Of a DNA stretch of 5,791 nucleotides, positions 5,651 to 5,791 are shown piece after piece. The position numbers were made by a program, and so were the translations under genes. Source of the DNA: Zetaproteobacteria bacterium (GTDB lineage: Bacteria; Pseudomonadota; Zetaproteobacteria; Mariprofundales; Mariprofundaceae); NCBI GenBank assembly GCA_021545595.1, contig JAJRVG010000105.1, forward strand, positions 1-5,791, given 5' to 3'. Numbering within the stretch: position 1 is the first letter of the stretch; each line of letters starts with the position of its first letter. The notes under the pieces were generated by a model that did no database searches, was not told the DNA's origin, and was given only the letters and a program-made list of their open reading frames with translations.

Positions 5651-5727
5651 TGGTGGCGCTTCAGGGACTCGAACCCCGGACACCCGGATTATGATTCCGG
5701 TGCTCTAACCAGCTGAGCTAAAGCGCC
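5651..5727 (-). tRNA. tRNA-Met (CAU), probably elongator
   Basis: A complete 77-nt cloverleaf with encoded CCA. Acceptor stem GGCGCTT/AAGCGCC (7 of 7), D stem GCTC/GAGC with loop AGCTGGTTA, anticodon stem CCGGA/TCCGG around ATCATAA (anticodon CAT, 5693-5691), 5-base variable loop, and T stem CGGGG/CCCTG around TTCGAGT with one G-U pair. It has a G1-C72 pair, so it is not an initiator type. The anticodon CAU is shared by elongator Met and by tRNA-Ile2, whose C34 is changed to lysidine by TilS. The GGAATCATAATCC anticodon arm and GTGTC variable loop resemble proteobacterial elongator tRNA-Met, so Met is preferred. It is a single gene with its own promoter and terminator. Confidence 0.93.
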
Positions 5728-5754
5728 ATGTTGAGTGCCGTAGCGACCCAACGG

Positions 5755-5789
5755 AGCGCGCATTGTAAGCAGGCATGGACATTCGTCAA
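5755..5789 (-). promoter_or_regulatory. tRNA promoter with GC-rich discriminator
   Basis: On the minus strand, -35 TTGACG (5789-5784), a 16-bp spacer and -10 TACAAT (5767-5762), each five of six consensus bases. It is followed by GCGCGC before the expected start near 5755. A GC-rich discriminator and short spacer are typical of stable-RNA promoters under stringent (ppGpp) control. The leader to the mature tRNA 5' end is about 28 nt and would be removed by RNase P. Confidence 0.8.
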
Positions 5790-5791
5790 TC

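Noticed and set aside
5523..5708. Plus-strand frame of 61 codons ending GGASGTRTPDTRIMIPVL
   Set aside because: Its C-terminal half is the reverse strand of the tRNA; the GASGTRTPDTR peptide is a known artefact of translating tRNA genes.
5651..5791. tRNA 3' end as attachment site of an integrated island
   Set aside because: I found no second copy of the tRNA 3' end and no integrase gene in the window.

Overview
The window looks like chromosomal DNA of a Gram-negative proteobacterium. The signs are a proteobacterial-type 6S RNA, a YeeN-type YebC protein, an inner-membrane GGDEF enzyme, a HigBA module, sigma70-like promoters and a tRNA gene with an encoded CCA end. GC content is moderate and the diguanylate cyclase region is visibly more AT-rich. 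I cannot name the genus; a gamma- or zetaproteobacterium would fit, but that is only an impression.

Layout. (1) Positions 1-2099, plus strand: the 3' part of a GT-B (GT4-type) glycosyltransferase, coupled by an ATGA overlap to a DEDDh 3'-5' exonuclease of the DNA polymerase III epsilon type. A heptamer tandem repeat begins on the exonuclease stop codon. (2) Positions 2146-3159, minus strand: yebC-family gene, then a well-supported 6S RNA gene (ssrS) with its own promoter (TTGACT, 17 bp, TATCTT), a 21-bp closing stem and an intrinsic terminator. (3) Positions 3160-3680: intergenic DNA, a 55-residue two-helix membrane protein on the minus strand, and an extended -10 promoter facing right. (4) Positions 3681-4832, plus strand: membrane-bound diguanylate cyclase with intact GGDEF and RxxD inhibitory site. 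(5) Positions 4839-5513, minus strand: a bidirectional terminator, then a higBA toxin-antitoxin module whose promoter ends so close to a GTG codon that the toxin mRNA is predicted to be leaderless. (6) Positions 5561-5791, minus strand: a partial second copy of the terminator, a tRNA-Met(CAU) gene with intrinsic terminator and a stable-RNA type promoter with a GC-rich discriminator.

How the parts relate. The window is mostly a set of independent units, not one pathway. YebC and 6S RNA are both gene-expression regulators and lie in tandem. The higBA module lies between the tRNA and the cyclase, bracketed by two near-identical terminator segments, which suggests it is an acquired cassette. I found no CRISPR array, insertion sequence or clear unknown multi-gene system. 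The most interesting items are the 6S locus, the leaderless toxin architecture and the terminator duplication around higBA.
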